Source: Loxodes magnus
Lineage: Eukaryota; Ciliophora; Karyorelictea; Loxodida; Loxodidae
Length of the DNA stretch: 64,000 nt
Assembly: GCA_946699065.1 (NCBI GenBank)
Contig: CAMPDV010001254.1
Coordinates: 62,001 to 126,000 of the forward strand
Direction: 5' to 3'
Positions within the stretch are counted from its first letter, which is position 1; each line of letters starts with the position of its first letter. The notes below the pieces were generated by a model. The model ran no database searches. It was given only the letters and a program-made list of their open reading frames with translations, and was not told the origin of the DNA. This document shows, one piece after another, positions 1-13,269 of this stretch. The translations under genes were made by a program, and so were the position numbers.

Positions 1-1105
1 TATTATTAAGAATAATTTCATTAATTTATTCAAATTTACTCAAATGGTTTATAAATTAGAGCAAAATTAGTGCTTTATTTAAGATTCATATTTAGAAAAA
101 GTTTAGTAATGAATATCTTTAAAAAGCTATTTTGCATGAGTAAACTTTATAAATGACTGTATAATAAAAAAAATTATTTTTATTTATAAATTCAGAAGAA
201 TTATGAGCATATAGGAATGAAATCTAATCTTGGTTTCTACAATAATTTTAGTTTTTCAGTAAACTTATTATTCTCGAGAGTAAATAAATCTTTATTATTA
301 TTCCTTTTTCATGTTTAGTTATTTTTTTAAATAAATTACTAAAATAAATTTAAAAGCCTGGCAACTATTAAGGTTTATAAGATTAAGGAATTCTTTTAAC
401 TGATATTTAGCAAGATTTAAATAAATTTATAACTAAATTCCTTAAATTTGGTAATTTTTTATTTAGTTCCAACAAATTAAAATTTTTTGTAGTCCCTCAA
501 TCCTTTTAGAAAAACTTAATTAACAAAAATAAGAAAAGATGAGATAAATATTGTAATTAATCATTTATCTAAGGAAGCTTTTATTTTAAATTTTAAGCAT
601 GCTTTTAATATTCTCTTAATAATCTAAAGGATTTATTAAAAATACAATTATTTGCATTATTTTTAGTGTTGTCATTTTTCTATGTATTATTTCTTTTTAA
701 TATGAGTGTTCAGATAGTCTAATTAATTTTTATATTTAGGTATATCTAAATAAACCTTAAATAAAATAGAAAAAATTTTTTAGTTATTTTAGAATTTATA
801 TCCTACAATTTTTTTTAAAGATAATTAGATTAAATGAAGAGTAACTCACTTTGCTATAATACCTAAAAGTTATATGTTTCTTTTTCAAAGACTACATTAA
901 ATTAGAATAATAGAATCTTGATCTATTTTGTTATTTTGAGATTGTCTTAATTTAATTTCTTAAGAGTAATTATTTAAATAATATCCCTGTAGAATAATTA
1001 TTTAAAATTGTTTCTAATAGAGTATTTTATTAAACATACAAGCTTCTTTTAATTTAAGAAAGGGAATTAAATCTACAATACTTAATTTTATTAATTATCT
1101 CATTA
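1..1105. other. A+T-rich sequence, no gene seen
   Basis: This stretch is almost entirely A and T, with short homopolymer runs and no codon-like composition on either strand. It ends where similarity to the downstream repeat unit begins. I see no RNA gene, repeat or element in it. Confidence 0.6.
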
Positions 1106-1858
1106 GAGATCAAGAATAAATAGAAAAATCATAAATCCAAGCATAGTCAAAAATAAACATGAAATGAACTCTTAAATTATTTTCCTTTAATTTTATTATT
1201 TTTCTTAAATTTTTATTATAGAAACTATAAAATAAATTTCGTATAAAAGATGTAGTTATTAATATCTCTTTCTTACACTTAGTTTAAAATTGTTAAAAGT
1301 AACTTATATTAAGAAGTTTTTACTATAAATTATTTTATTAATACAGAGATTTTTATAATTCTTTTAGTTTTAATCTAAGTTGCAAGCTTAGTAAATAAAC
1401 GAAGCTACTTTTCCTTTAATAGATTTTTTTATTTATACTTTTATTCTCAATTATTTATAATTAGCAAAACCAATTAAAATATTTATAAATGTGATGTTTT
1501 CATCTATTTTCTCTATAATTAAATATTTATCTATCCTTTTATTTTCTCTTAGTTATCTTTTATTAATCATGTAATTTTTCATCATTTTATATTTATAAAT
1601 TTATTATTAATTTTACTAAAATAGGATTACACTCTCTGTACTGAAATTAAAGCTGTATTGTTTCTTATTTTCTATGTTTCTTATATAATTTTTTAGATAT
1701 AAATAGCCTATTTTTGCTATAAGCTTTATTTTTATTTTTTATTTTAGGTTTTACTCTTAGAAATAACTTTTTATTAGAGTATAATACTTTAGTTAAAGAG
1801 AGATTTATATTTAAGATATTTTATTTGATTAAAAGGCCTAAATTTATTTGATTGTCAA
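1106..1858 (+). repeat. Diverged 3' remnant of the tandem repeat unit
   Basis: This segment matches 10063-10819, the last codons and 3' flank of gene A, with scattered substitutions and small indels. The shared part begins near AGATCAAGAATAAA. It is the tail of an older upstream copy whose gene body is gone. At 1859 the sequence abruptly becomes identical to the later copies, so 1858/1859 marks the edge of the homogenised array. Confidence 0.8.
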
Positions 1859-4308
1859 ATAAATAAAATAAATTGCCTTATAGAGCGAAATAAATAATAA
1901 TAACCATAAGGTTTTGTTTATTAATAAATATCTTTAAATTTAAGTTTAATTTTATCAACTTTACTAAATCCAAATTATAGAGATTATTTATAATTAATTA
2001 ATTTTATAAATATTTGAAATTCTTAAATTTATTTATTTAAAATAATGAAAAGCTTTAATTAACTATAAACATTTAGATTTAAATTATTATTATTTTATTT
2101 TCACAAAAAAGCTATATTTCTTATTAAATTTAATTTAACCTTAAAAGCTTCTATTAATTAATAATAGATTAAATCAATGCAGTTTAATTTAAAATAAATC
2201 GCTAAAATAGAAAATTTCACTAAATATATTTAAAATTTAATTAAATCTTAATATGAATATAAGCTTTAAGGATATAAATAATTAGTAAGTTAACTTAAAA
2301 ATAAAAATTATAAATAGCTTTATTTTATTATTCTTTTAACTATGGTAGGTTATTTATCTAATCAAATAGCATTTTACTAATTATTATCTTCACTTTTTCT
2401 TAAAATTTTCTAAAGAACAATTTTTTAGTTTTAGTCATAAAAAGTTTTAAGTTTATAAATCTCAAAAAAGAAAAATTAAATTATAAATCTATTTAATGGA
2501 AAATTGATAATCAAGATTCAGCTTAAAAAGAAAAATTAAAATGAACGTAATTATAGTAATTCTATAAGATTTAAATAAGAAATGTAAGTTTATCCTAGTT
2601 CAATCTAAACTTTTAAGTAAATCCTAAATAAAAGTATAAAAAACATTGTTTTTTTAAACTAAATTAAAATTTTCTTACTATGCTTAAATTATTTTTTATC
2701 TTTCCCGAGATAAATATAAAAAGTCCAGATTTTAAAATAAATCAAATTATTTAAAGTACTTATGAAAGTGATATTGGTAATTATTTTAAGATTTGCTATT
2801 ATAGGAAGAATATAAAAAGAGTGATTTGAAGTAACCTAATAAAACTTTTTTTTAATTTAGATATAAACAAAATCTAGCAAAATATAGATAATTTAACTTA
2901 CAGAATAAAAATCCATGTTAGATTACATGCTAACTTTTATATTTATTATATCTAAAGTTTTAAGACATAACTTTTCATTATTCTCTGTTTAGAAATAAAA
3001 TACTAAATTAATAATTATTTTAAATATGTAATAGCTATCTATGTATTTAGATTATTTCTTCTTTTATCTAAATATTTATTAATTATATTAAAGAAATAAA
3101 CTTGAAATATTTTAATATGAGAACCTAAATTAAAATAAAGAGAAATAAGAGGAATAATTAATTTTTAAACTAATTTGAAAACAAAAAATAATAAAATTAT
3201 CCATATGCTTATATATTAGATTAAAGAACACTATAATAAATTAACTAATTTATTAAGCATTCATAAATTCTTTATACATCTATTTAAGAAAAATATTTAA
3301 ATAAACATATTATAAAAGGAAATTATAGGAAAGAGTTATAATAATTATTTAAAACTACTTTATTTAATTTAGCTTTTATTTATATTCAATTTAATAAAAG
3401 ATAAACTAATAGAAGGGAAATAAATATAAATAATCAGTCATTACTAAAATATAAAAGTTAAATTAAATAATTATAGAAACCTTTTCAACTATACTTTACT
3501 AGTAAAATTAAGTTAATAAACATTTTTATATCTCCATAAATAAATAAAATTTAAATTATGAAAATTGTTATAGAAATATATAAATGTATAAGAATAGATT
3601 AAGTATCCTTTTCTAAAATATAAAAAGATTATATAATTTATAAGTATAAATTAAGATATGAAGTATTAAAATAAATTATTTCATTAAATTTATAAAAATT
3701 ATCTAAAGCTATTTAATTAAATATAAAATTGATATATCGATGTTTATTTAGATAAATTATAATCTCTCCTACAATCATATAGATTTAATCTTTTTCTATT
3801 TAAGAAATTAAGGGTATTTGAAAAGGAATTTCAAACAATTATGTATCTTAAAATTTAAATAAATAACTATATAAAAAGAATAGATTTTTATATCTATCTC
3901 TTTAAAAAACCCTTAATAAATATAAATTTATTCTATAAATAAACTCTAAATACAGCTAATTAAGATTAAAATTGTGAACTGTGAATAAATATTTTTGCTT
4001 ATAAAATAAAAGTTTAAGGATTTTACATTAAATTATTTTGTTACTCTTTTTTAATGGTTAGTTATTTTTATTTTAAAGGATTTATGAGATTCATAGAGTT
4101 TTAAATTATATATATGGAATTTTATTTGCTAGATTGATAGAATTTTAAGATTTAATCTATATAAATTATTGAAACTCCACAGCAGTATTCTCTGAGAGAT
4201 CTACGAATAAGATTATATTTCTAGACCAATAAAATAATAATTCAGAATATATTTTAGAAAAACAGCTTAATCCATTAAATTTAATTGAAAATAGATTATT
4301 ATTATATC
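1859..4308. other. A+T-rich head of repeat unit, no gene
   Basis: This is non-coding, A+T-rich sequence repeated at 10820-13269 and in part at 19781-21889. A diverged inverted relative lies around 26000-27000. I see no open frame with coding composition and no RNA gene. Confidence 0.6.
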
Positions 4309-4650
4309 TATTTTTTAAAACCGCCATAGTTGTTCGAAGGTGAGCAACAAGGTCATCTTCATCAGAGGTTGGGGAAGTTAAGTACCCATAATCGACTTTA
4401 TGTCTTCCTCTGCTTTGGTTTGACCTCGAGACATAAGATTCTTAGACCTTCGACACTGGCTTGGCTTGGCTTCGTTTTTTTTTTAATTCTGGAACTAAAG
4501 AGAAATAATATTGCGAGCTTCATCAGAGGTGGGGAATTTAAGTACCCATAATTGACACATGTCGTCTTCTGCTTTGGTGATGCAATGAGAAACAATCCTG
4601 CCATGTCCTTGGACCTCCAGCAAGTATTAAAGATTACGAGTATTCTAAAA

Positions 4651-4771
4651 TTATATCAGTATTGAACATTTTTATCAGTACTGAATAATTATACCAGTAT
4701 TGAACAAGGTCTACCAGTATCTGATAATTTTATCAGTAACAAACATTCTTGTCAGTATGAAACATTTTTTT
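4651..4771 (+). repeat. Six-unit 19-bp tandem repeat inside SINE-A
   Basis: The core CAGTA recurs at 4657, 4676, 4695, 4715, 4734 and 4753, a spacing of 19, 19, 20, 19 and 19 bp. The units resemble TTATCAGTAYTGAACATT with substitutions. It is repeated at 13612-13732 and, on the other strand, around 33112-33215. The regular period with diverged units suggests an old expansion inside the element. Confidence 0.85.
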
Positions 4772-4773
4772 TT

Positions 4774-4830
4774 AAAGAGCTGCGCACCAACGAGAGTTCT
4801 ACGCGCTCTATAATCAAATTTATTTATTTA
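4774..4830 (+). other. SINE-A 3' hairpin and (TTTA)n tail
   Basis: The sequence from AAAGAGC to GCGCTC is followed by TATAATCAA and TTTA repeats. The LINE version folds into GCACC-AACGA-GGTGC with flanking pairing. In this SINE-A copy the inner stem is partly broken (GAGAGTTC). The same tail ends the LINE copies (50427-50488 plus; 57330-57390 minus), the inverted SINE-A (33030-33092) and SINE-B 2 (56490-56545). It probably serves as the recognition site for the LINE reverse transcriptase; that role is inferred from known LINE/SINE pairs. Confidence 0.6.
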
Positions 4831-4834
4831 TATC

Positions 4835-6694
4835 TTTATTATTTAAGATATTTTACCTTTTAGCTTACAATTTTTTGATAATCTTAAGAAACAGATAGTT
4901 AGTTTTAAATTTAAAATACAGAATCTTAAAATTTAACCATATACTAAATATAAAATAAAGTACTATATGCATTACATTTATAATTTTAATAATTATAAGT
5001 ATATCTATCTTTATAGGTGTAATAAGCTTAAATTATAATATAATACTTGTAAGGTATGATTTCATTATCCCTTTAAAAATAATATAACTTTATAAATATT
5101 TTCAATTTTCTTTCCTCTTAATTAACTAAATCTCAGCTAGAAAATATGATTATAGCTTTATTATAACAAGTGATGTAAATCATACTTTTTGCTAATTAAT
5201 TGCTTAGTTACTAACATTTCTAAACTTATGAATATTTACCTTCTATCTTTAAATATTGTGTTAAGAGAATTATACTTTAACTAGAAGAATTAGAAATAAA
5301 AATCTTGTTTATCTAATAATTTTAATCATAAAACTTGTAATCCACTAAGTCATTCATGTATCTTATTCATGTTATTTATCGTGTTTTCTTTTTTTGAATA
5401 TCAACTTGAGGCTTTCTAATATCACTTTAAATTAAATAAAAAAGGATAGAGATATAAAGAGTAAGTTGAAAGAAAGATTTTGGCTAATTTAATGATTAAA
5501 GGATTTCAAAGTTTTCTTATTACTATCTTATTATAAACTTGTTCTTACTAAATTACCTTCAAATTAATTATCAATCTCTTAAGATAACTCTTAAAGCAAT
5601 CTTTCAAAAATAATTAAGCTATTAAAATGTTTATTTTGCATCTTTCTTTAATAATAAATTTTACGAACTATCAAATTAAAGTCTACTAATGCATTTTCTT
5701 AATAAACCTTATTGATCTAAGAGATAAATTAGATGTTTACATTGTAGCAATAAGGAGAAAATAAATGTTCACAAAGCAGAATTAGATTAAATTTAAGCAT
5801 AACAAAGTAAATGACAGAAAGAAGCTATAAAACAATAAAACAATAATTAAAACTAAAAAGTTATTATTCTCTATTTTAGTTTGCTAAGATACTTATAAAT
5901 CTCTACAAATAAAAGAACAAATAAAAATTGTTGGATCAAATAGTGTTGAAGAAATATAATTCTTAAAATAAATCTTTAAGATAAATAATTATAAAACTTA
6001 AACTTCAAACCAAAATAATATCAAAAGCATCTATTTTTAACTAATAATACCTTAATTAAAAAGAGAGAAAAAGGCATAGAATTTGTGAAGTATGTAATCA
6101 TCTATATTTCTAAGAAAATTTGAGAAATTCTAGAAAATCTCAATAAAGATAAGAACAAAAATCTTAAAAATAATTAAAGTTGATAAAGTAAATACTCTAT
6201 TATTACAATATCTTGCCTTCTACAAATTTATAAATGGCTTCTCATTAATAAATATAACTTAAACTTTATTTCTCTGAATTATCATTTATTTTTAATATTT
6301 ATCTACACTAGTTATAATTATAAACACATTGTCCCTATTTTTTATTTTAAAAACTTTCGAAGTATTAAACTTCTAAATCACTTTAAAGCAGAATATATAT
6401 ATTTAAATTCAAAGTATAACTAAATAAATTTAAGAGCTGCTTAAATGCAGCACTATACTTCTATCCAATTATCTTGATTATTTCAAGTATTATTTATCAT
6501 ATTAAGAATTTTTATAGTATCTTGAAATAAGAGAAAGATTGCTATTGTAGATTAAAATTAAAATTAAAGTCATTTTAGATTTATTTTCTTCCCATATTTG
6601 ATAAATTGATTATGTAAATTTAAGTTAGTTAAATTTATTAAATAGCTTACATCTATGTTTATTATTGATATAAGCGTAATTATCTATAAATAAA
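4835..6694. other. 5' flank of gene A
   Basis: This is A+T-rich and non-coding by composition. It is conserved, with divergence, upstream of gene C (inverted, about 31148-33021), and the part nearest the gene (about 6180-6694) upstream of gene D (62821-63335). Conservation next to the start codon suggests a shared promoter region, but I cannot point to a defined motif. The identical second copy is 13796-15655. Confidence 0.5.
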
Positions 6695-9600
6695 ATGTCA
6701 ATCTCTTTAATTATCTTTTATTTCCTTATCTCTAGAATCTCAGCTTAATTTACATTTTTTGATATACTTGATCCAAATGTTCCAACTTAAAGAGATACTA
6801 ACTCATTGCCTTCTAAAACTTTTTCTGAGTATGGCTAAGATCCGCAGGGACTTCAATTTAGCGTATCAGCCTGGTTAAAATTTAACTCTAGTAGCCAAGT
6901 AATGATTCGAGGTATTTTCCTTTAATTTTATATTAATATTAATGATTAGTATTTTGAATTCGGTTTGACTTAAGATTAAACAAATTAGCAAACTTCTTTC
7001 AAAATATCTTAAAGCATTACAATTTAAGATATAAAGTAATTAACCATCTCCTTTGTTAGTGATATCTGAGTATTTTTTGGATGTGCAATTAATACTCAAG
7101 GAAGCTTTTTAGCTGTTGCAACTCATTCAAAGATAAATAACTAGTTTTAGACTCTATCAGAATCTTTTGGATAACTATTGCCTTTTACTTCAAGTTTTGT
7201 AATAAATTAAGGAAGCAATTATTAAGTTTGGAGTTTTACTGGAACTATTTATTCATCAAGATATTATAAGAATTAACTATTTGATATTAATGCCTTTAAA
7301 TTAATTTTAGATAAGTCAGATTAAGGCTTTCTATAATTAAGTTCTATTATTTGTAATTCTTAATGCTTCAAATGCTTTGGACCTAATTCTAATAGTTGTA
7401 TCCAATGCTATTCCCCATGAGATTTATAGGCAGATTCATGTGTGTGCAACTTAAAGTTATCAGTAGAATAAATATGCAATAGTACATGTCCTATAACATA
7501 ATAAGACTAAGACAATAATAAATAATGCGAGTTTTGTAATGAAACCATTTTAAATTGCGAAGAGTGTAATTAGCAAGGAACTATATGCTCTAAGTGTTAA
7601 AATCCTTGATTGCTATACAATAGTTAGTGTGTAGAGAAATGCCCAAACGAAACATATTTTTAAGATAACTTAACTTGCTTCAAATGCGAATCTAGAATCT
7701 AGAATTGTGAAACGTGTGATATAACTGAAGCTTTGTGTACAAAGTGTTAATATCCATAATTCTTATTCTAGAAGAAATGCGTTTAAAGTTGCCCTAACGA
7801 TAACTTTTATGTTGAGGATTCTATTTGTTTAAACTGTAATTCCTCAATAGAGAACTGTTAAAGATGCAATTTAAATGGATCATAGTGCTTTCAATGCTAA
7901 GAATCTTTTATCTTATTCGAAAACTAGTGTATCTAGAACTGTCCTAACGAAACGTTTTTTATTGAAAATTCTACTTGCCAAAAATGTGAAAATAAGTTAG
8001 AAAATTGCTAAGAATGCAATTCAAACGGAGATAATTGCACAAAATGCTTGAAGCCTTGACTTTTATTCGGCAATAAGTGTGCTAAGAATTGTCCAAGCAA
8101 TCTTTATTATGAAGAGAGTTAAAGTTGCTAACTATGTAGTACGATTATAAGTAATTGTGAAATGTGCAATATAAGTGGTACTGAGTGTGTTAAATGTTAA
8201 GATTTTTATGTTTTGTTTGATGCTATGTGCATTGAAAGTTGTCCTAATCAAACTTACTATATTCAGAACTCCATTTGTCAAAAGTGTTCACAAAAGATCG
8301 AAAACTGTAAATTCTGCAATATTGAAAGAGGAGCATGTTTAGAGTGCTACGATCTTTATTTTCTTTTTCAAGAAACTTCTTGTGTTAGCAAATGCTAATA
8401 AGACTAGATAAATATCAATAAAACTTGTTAATCTTGCGAAATAATTCCTTACTGCTAGTTTTGCTCATGAAATCTTTCATAGAAGATAGAATGCTCTTAG
8501 TGCTAGATAAATTTTGCATTATCAAATAATGAATGCATTGAGAAAAAATAAGAGAATAATTCTAAATCTGGTAACAATGAAAATAATACTGACTCTTAAA
8601 ATTAAGAAGAGGAATAGAAATAAGATTAATTTAAGGATATGAAAAAGAGTCTTGATGACTTCTAAATTTCAAACTCGGAAAAAGATTTTATACAAAATTC
8701 TTCTGATATATCTACTGCTCTTGTTTACACTAGTGCTTTAGTAAGTTTAAATTCTTTATTAACTAGCCTTTTTAGTAACTCTAAGTATTCAGCAAGTACT
8801 CCTAAATTTTTATAAGCTATTTTTATAACTCAACTCATTCTTATGAGCGCATATGTTGATATATAAAGACCTGAAGTTCTTAACGCTTACTATTATACTA
8901 ATGTTGATAATGATTAGAAACAGAATGGACTAAGTAATAATAATTTTATTGGCTTAAATCTAAATTCCAACTAATTGAAAATAGATAAATAAATTTATGT
9001 TTAACTTAATTACTAAAGCTACACTCTATTATCCAATTTATTTGAAGCTCTTTTCCTGCTATTCATTTTACTTTTTATTGACTTACTACTCAAGATTATT
9101 GGACTCAAGTGTTACAAAACTAAAATAGAGAAAATAAGAACTAAATTTACGAACAGAAACTACGTCTCAGTGATTTACAGTATTAAGGCTCTTCAGATTA
9201 ATAATGCTGTTATGTTACAACTTTATCACTTTACTGTTTCTGATTTTTATTCTGGCTTAAATTCCTTCCTTGCTATCCTAGTACTAGTAAGTTTTTATAT
9301 TTAGGTTATTCAAATAGCATGCATTTTTCATAGCTTTCAAGTCCTTAATAAATATTACAGTTTAAAAAATAAATTTTAGGAAACTAAAGAGGAGAAGACA
9401 GAGAAATAAATAGCATAGATTAAAGAAAAGTATATAGTTTACTTTGACTAAAAGAAATAGGATAACAAGATGCAAACACTTTACTAAACTTTCTTTCTAG
9501 TAAGGAGACTTTTTGTTTCTTTTGCAGCTATTATATTAGTAGAGATATAAGTAGCTTAAATCATATTATACCTTATTCATTGTTTAGTTTGGTTCTTTTA

Positions 9601-10129
9601 TATAGTTTATTTCAAACCTTTTAAAAATATTTTGTAGTATGCTGTTGAGATAAGTGGAGAAATGGTACTCATTTTTATTTATTTCTTTAACTTCTATTTC
9701 GAAGCTAACAGTTATAGCACTTATACTTAAGATTTAAATACAGATGCGTAAACATTAGGAGTAGTTATTACAATAACATGTTGTTTTTTCACATTAATAG
9801 CTTTAGTAATATCACTTATATTTTCTTTTATAGATTTGTATAAATCTTGGAAAAAAGCGAGATAAGAGAAAATATAGTAGCAATAGAAGAATGAGTAGCT
9901 ACACCAACAAAATTTATTCAATAAAGATGACTCGAAACAAAAAGTGAACATGCATAACACAACAGTTATATAAAGTCAACGAGAAGGAGTGGATAAATTT
10001 TGTTTGATTTATGAAGATAAAGAGAGAAAAAAGTGCCTAAGCATCACAAAATATAGATCAAGAATAAAAAGCCAAGAAGTCATAAATCCGAGCATATTAG
10101 CCAAAAATAACCATGAAATGAACTCTTAA
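6695..10129 (+). CDS. Gene A: LamG-like, cysteine-rich repeat, multi-pass membrane protein
   Basis: I do not recognise a named gene, but the architecture is clear. Starting at ATG 6695, a signal peptide (MSISLIIFYFLISRISAQ) is followed at residues about 20-220 by a LamG/ConA-like beta domain (for example FSVSAWLKF, VWSFTGT). Residues about 225-610 form furin/growth-factor-receptor-type cysteine repeats of about 45-50 residues, with CPNETYF, CPNDNFY and CPNQTYY marking successive units and many Asn-glycosylation sequons. After an acidic Gln/Asn-rich linker come about seven hydrophobic segments (about 704-722, 778-805, 852-880, 936-975 as two, 985-1005 and 1022-1048), then a basic C-tail. TAA/TAG occur throughout as Gln. 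TGA occurs in frame five times (codons 125, 242, 305, 455, 592), each at a Trp-like position, beside four TGG codons. A surface receptor or adhesin is likely. The end is uncertain: TAA 10127 fits the change in composition, while the next in-frame TGA is only at 10787. Confidence 0.85.
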
Positions 10130-13100
10130 ACTATTTTCCTTGAATTTTATAATTTTTCATTATTTTTTATTATAGAAACTATAAAATAAATTTCATACAA
10201 AAGATGTAGTTATTAATATCTCTTTCTTAGACTTAGTTTAAAATTAGTAAAATTAACTTATATTAAGAAGTCTTTACTATAAATTATTTTATTAATAAAG
10301 ATATTTTATAATTATTTTATTTTTAATCTAAGAAGCAAGCTTAGTAAATAATCAAAGACATATGTAATTTTCTTTTAGTAGCTTTCTTTATTTATACTTT
10401 TATACTCAATTATTTATAATTATCATAACCAATTAAAGATATTTATAAATGAGATGTTTTCATCTATCTTTCTATATAATTTAATATTTAGTTTTTCTTT
10501 TATTTTCTCTTAGTTCTCTTTTATTAATTATGTAATTTTTAATCATTTTATATTTATAAATTTATTATTAATTTTCATAAAAAAGGATTTTACTCTCTGT
10601 ACTGAAATTAAAGCAATATTGTTTCTTATTTTCTATGCTTCTTTTATAATTTTTTAGATATAAATTGCCTATTTTTGTTTTAAGCTTTATTTTTATTTTT
10701 TATTTCACCTTTCGCTCTTAGAAATAACTTTTTATTAGAGTATAATACTTTAGTTTTAGAGTGATTTATATTTAAGATATTTTATTTGATTAAAAGATAT
10801 AAATTTATTTTATTGTCAAATAAATAAAATAAATTGCCTTATAGAGCGAAATAAATAATAATAACCATAAGGTTTTGTTTATTAATAAATATCTTTAAAT
10901 TTAAGTTTAATTTTATCAACTTTACTAAATCCAAATTATAGAGATTATTTATAATTAATTAATTTTATAAATATTTGAAATTCTTAAATTTATTTATTTA
11001 AAATAATGAAAAGCTTTAATTAACTATAAACATTTAGATTTAAATTATTATTATTTTATTTTCACAAAAAAGCTATATTTCTTATTAAATTTAATTTAAC
11101 CTTAAAAGCTTCTATTAATTAATAATAGATTAAATCAATGCAGTTTAATTTAAAATAAATCGCTAAAATAGAAAATTTCACTAAATATATTTAAAATTTA
11201 ATTAAATCTTAATATGAATATAAGCTTTAAGGATATAAATAATTAGTAAGTTAACTTAAAAATAAAAATTATAAATAGCTTTATTTTATTATTCTTTTAA
11301 CTATGGTAGGTTATTTATCTAATCAAATAGCATTTTACTAATTATTATCTTCACTTTTTCTTAAAATTTTCTAAAGAACAATTTTTTAGTTTTAGTCATA
11401 AAAAGTTTTAAGTTTATAAATCTCAAAAAAGAAAAATTAAATTATAAATCTATTTAATGGAAAATTGATAATCAAGATTCAGCTTAAAAAGAAAAATTAA
11501 AATGAACGTAATTATAGTAATTCTATAAGATTTAAATAAGAAATGTAAGTTTATCCTAGTTCAATCTAAACTTTTAAGTAAATCCTAAATAAAAGTATAA
11601 AAAACATTGTTTTTTTAAACTAAATTAAAATTTTCTTACTATGCTTAAATTATTTTTTATCTTTCCCGAGATAAATATAAAAAGTCCAGATTTTAAAATA
11701 AATCAAATTATTTAAAGTACTTATGAAAGTGATATTGGTAATTATTTTAAGATTTGCTATTATAGGAAGAATATAAAAAGAGTGATTTGAAGTAACCTAA
11801 TAAAACTTTTTTTTAATTTAGATATAAACAAAATCTAGCAAAATATAGATAATTTAACTTACAGAATAAAAATCCATGTTAGATTACATGCTAACTTTTA
11901 TATTTATTATATCTAAAGTTTTAAGACATAACTTTTCATTATTCTCTGTTTAGAAATAAAATACTAAATTAATAATTATTTTAAATATGTAATAGCTATC
12001 TATGTATTTAGATTATTTCTTCTTTTATCTAAATATTTATTAATTATATTAAAGAAATAAACTTGAAATATTTTAATATGAGAACCTAAATTAAAATAAA
12101 GAGAAATAAGAGGAATAATTAATTTTTAAACTAATTTGAAAACAAAAAATAATAAAATTATCCATATGCTTATATATTAGATTAAAGAACACTATAATAA
12201 ATTAACTAATTTATTAAGCATTCATAAATTCTTTATACATCTATTTAAGAAAAATATTTAAATAAACATATTATAAAAGGAAATTATAGGAAAGAGTTAT
12301 AATAATTATTTAAAACTACTTTATTTAATTTAGCTTTTATTTATATTCAATTTAATAAAAGATAAACTAATAGAAGGGAAATAAATATAAATAATCAGTC
12401 ATTACTAAAATATAAAAGTTAAATTAAATAATTATAGAAACCTTTTCAACTATACTTTACTAGTAAAATTAAGTTAATAAACATTTTTATATCTCCATAA
12501 ATAAATAAAATTTAAATTATGAAAATTGTTATAGAAATATATAAATGTATAAGAATAGATTAAGTATCCTTTTCTAAAATATAAAAAGATTATATAATTT
12601 ATAAGTATAAATTAAGATATGAAGTATTAAAATAAATTATTTCATTAAATTTATAAAAATTATCTAAAGCTATTTAATTAAATATAAAATTGATATATCG
12701 ATGTTTATTTAGATAAATTATAATCTCTCCTACAATCATATAGATTTAATCTTTTTCTATTTAAGAAATTAAGGGTATTTGAAAAGGAATTTCAAACAAT
12801 TATGTATCTTAAAATTTAAATAAATAACTATATAAAAAGAATAGATTTTTATATCTATCTCTTTAAAAAACCCTTAATAAATATAAATTTATTCTATAAA
12901 TAAACTCTAAATACAGCTAATTAAGATTAAAATTGTGAACTGTGAATAAATATTTTTGCTTATAAAATAAAAGTTTAAGGATTTTACATTAAATTATTTT
13001 GTTACTCTTTTTTAATGGTTAGTTATTTTTATTTTAAAGGATTTATGAGATTCATAGAGTTTTAAATTATATATATGGAATTTTATTTGCTAGATTGATA

Positions 13101-13269
13101 GAATTTTAAGATTTAATCTATATAAATTATTGAAACTCCACAGCAGTATTCTCTGAGAGATCTACGAATAAGATTATATTTCTAGACCAATAAAATAATA
13201 ATTCAGAATATATTTTAGAAAAACAGCTTAATCCATTAAATTTAATTGAAAATAGATTATTATTATATC
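10130..13269. other. Intergenic: 3' flank of gene A and head of second unit
   Basis: A+T-rich non-coding sequence. The first part (10130-10819) is the 3' flank shared with 1136-1858, 19091-19780 and, inverted, about 27060-27735. The rest repeats 1859-4308. No other feature is seen. Confidence 0.6.

Larger units (their letters stand above)
4309..4834 (+). mobile_element. SINE-A: short non-autonomous retroelement with LINE-type tail
   Basis: An insertion of about 526 bp that is much richer in G and C than its flanks. It is bounded by a short duplication, TTATATC (4302-4308 and 4828-4834). The same site is empty at 22226-22232 in the diverged third copy. The body has two related modules, each with AAGTACCCATAAT and a downstream CTGCTTTGG (about 4359-4420 and 4522-4577). 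These are followed by six 19-bp units and then by a hairpin and (TTTA)n tail shared with the LINE at 57320-62820. I could not identify convincing pol III A and B boxes, so its promoter class is open. The sharing of a 3' end with a LINE is the usual relation of SINEs to their helper elements. Short frames inside it do not look like genes. Confidence 0.75.

Noticed and set aside
4325..4400. tRNA or tRNA-derived SINE head (GTTGTTCGAAGG resembles a B box)
   Set aside because: No cloverleaf can be drawn and no A box lies at the right distance.
4330..4604. Short open frames on both strands inside SINE-A (about 70 residues)
   Set aside because: They lie in a repeated non-coding element, overlap each other on opposite strands and read through internal repeat modules.
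9727..9960. Minus-strand 77-residue frame inside gene A and its copies
   Set aside because: It is antisense to the last membrane segment and C-tail of the cysteine-rich protein; its conservation is explained by the sense gene.
6695..10129. Reading the TGAs of gene A as proof that it is a Tetrahymena-type pseudogene
   Set aside because: Five stops all at Trp-like sites, no frameshift in about 1100 codons, and TGG/TGA exchange among paralogs fit a sense codon better than decay.
10130..10789. C-terminal extension of gene A to the TGA at 10787
   Set aside because: Composition beyond TAA 10127 is A+T-rich and hydrophobic by default, and gene C ends at the corresponding place. I kept the shorter gene and recorded the doubt.
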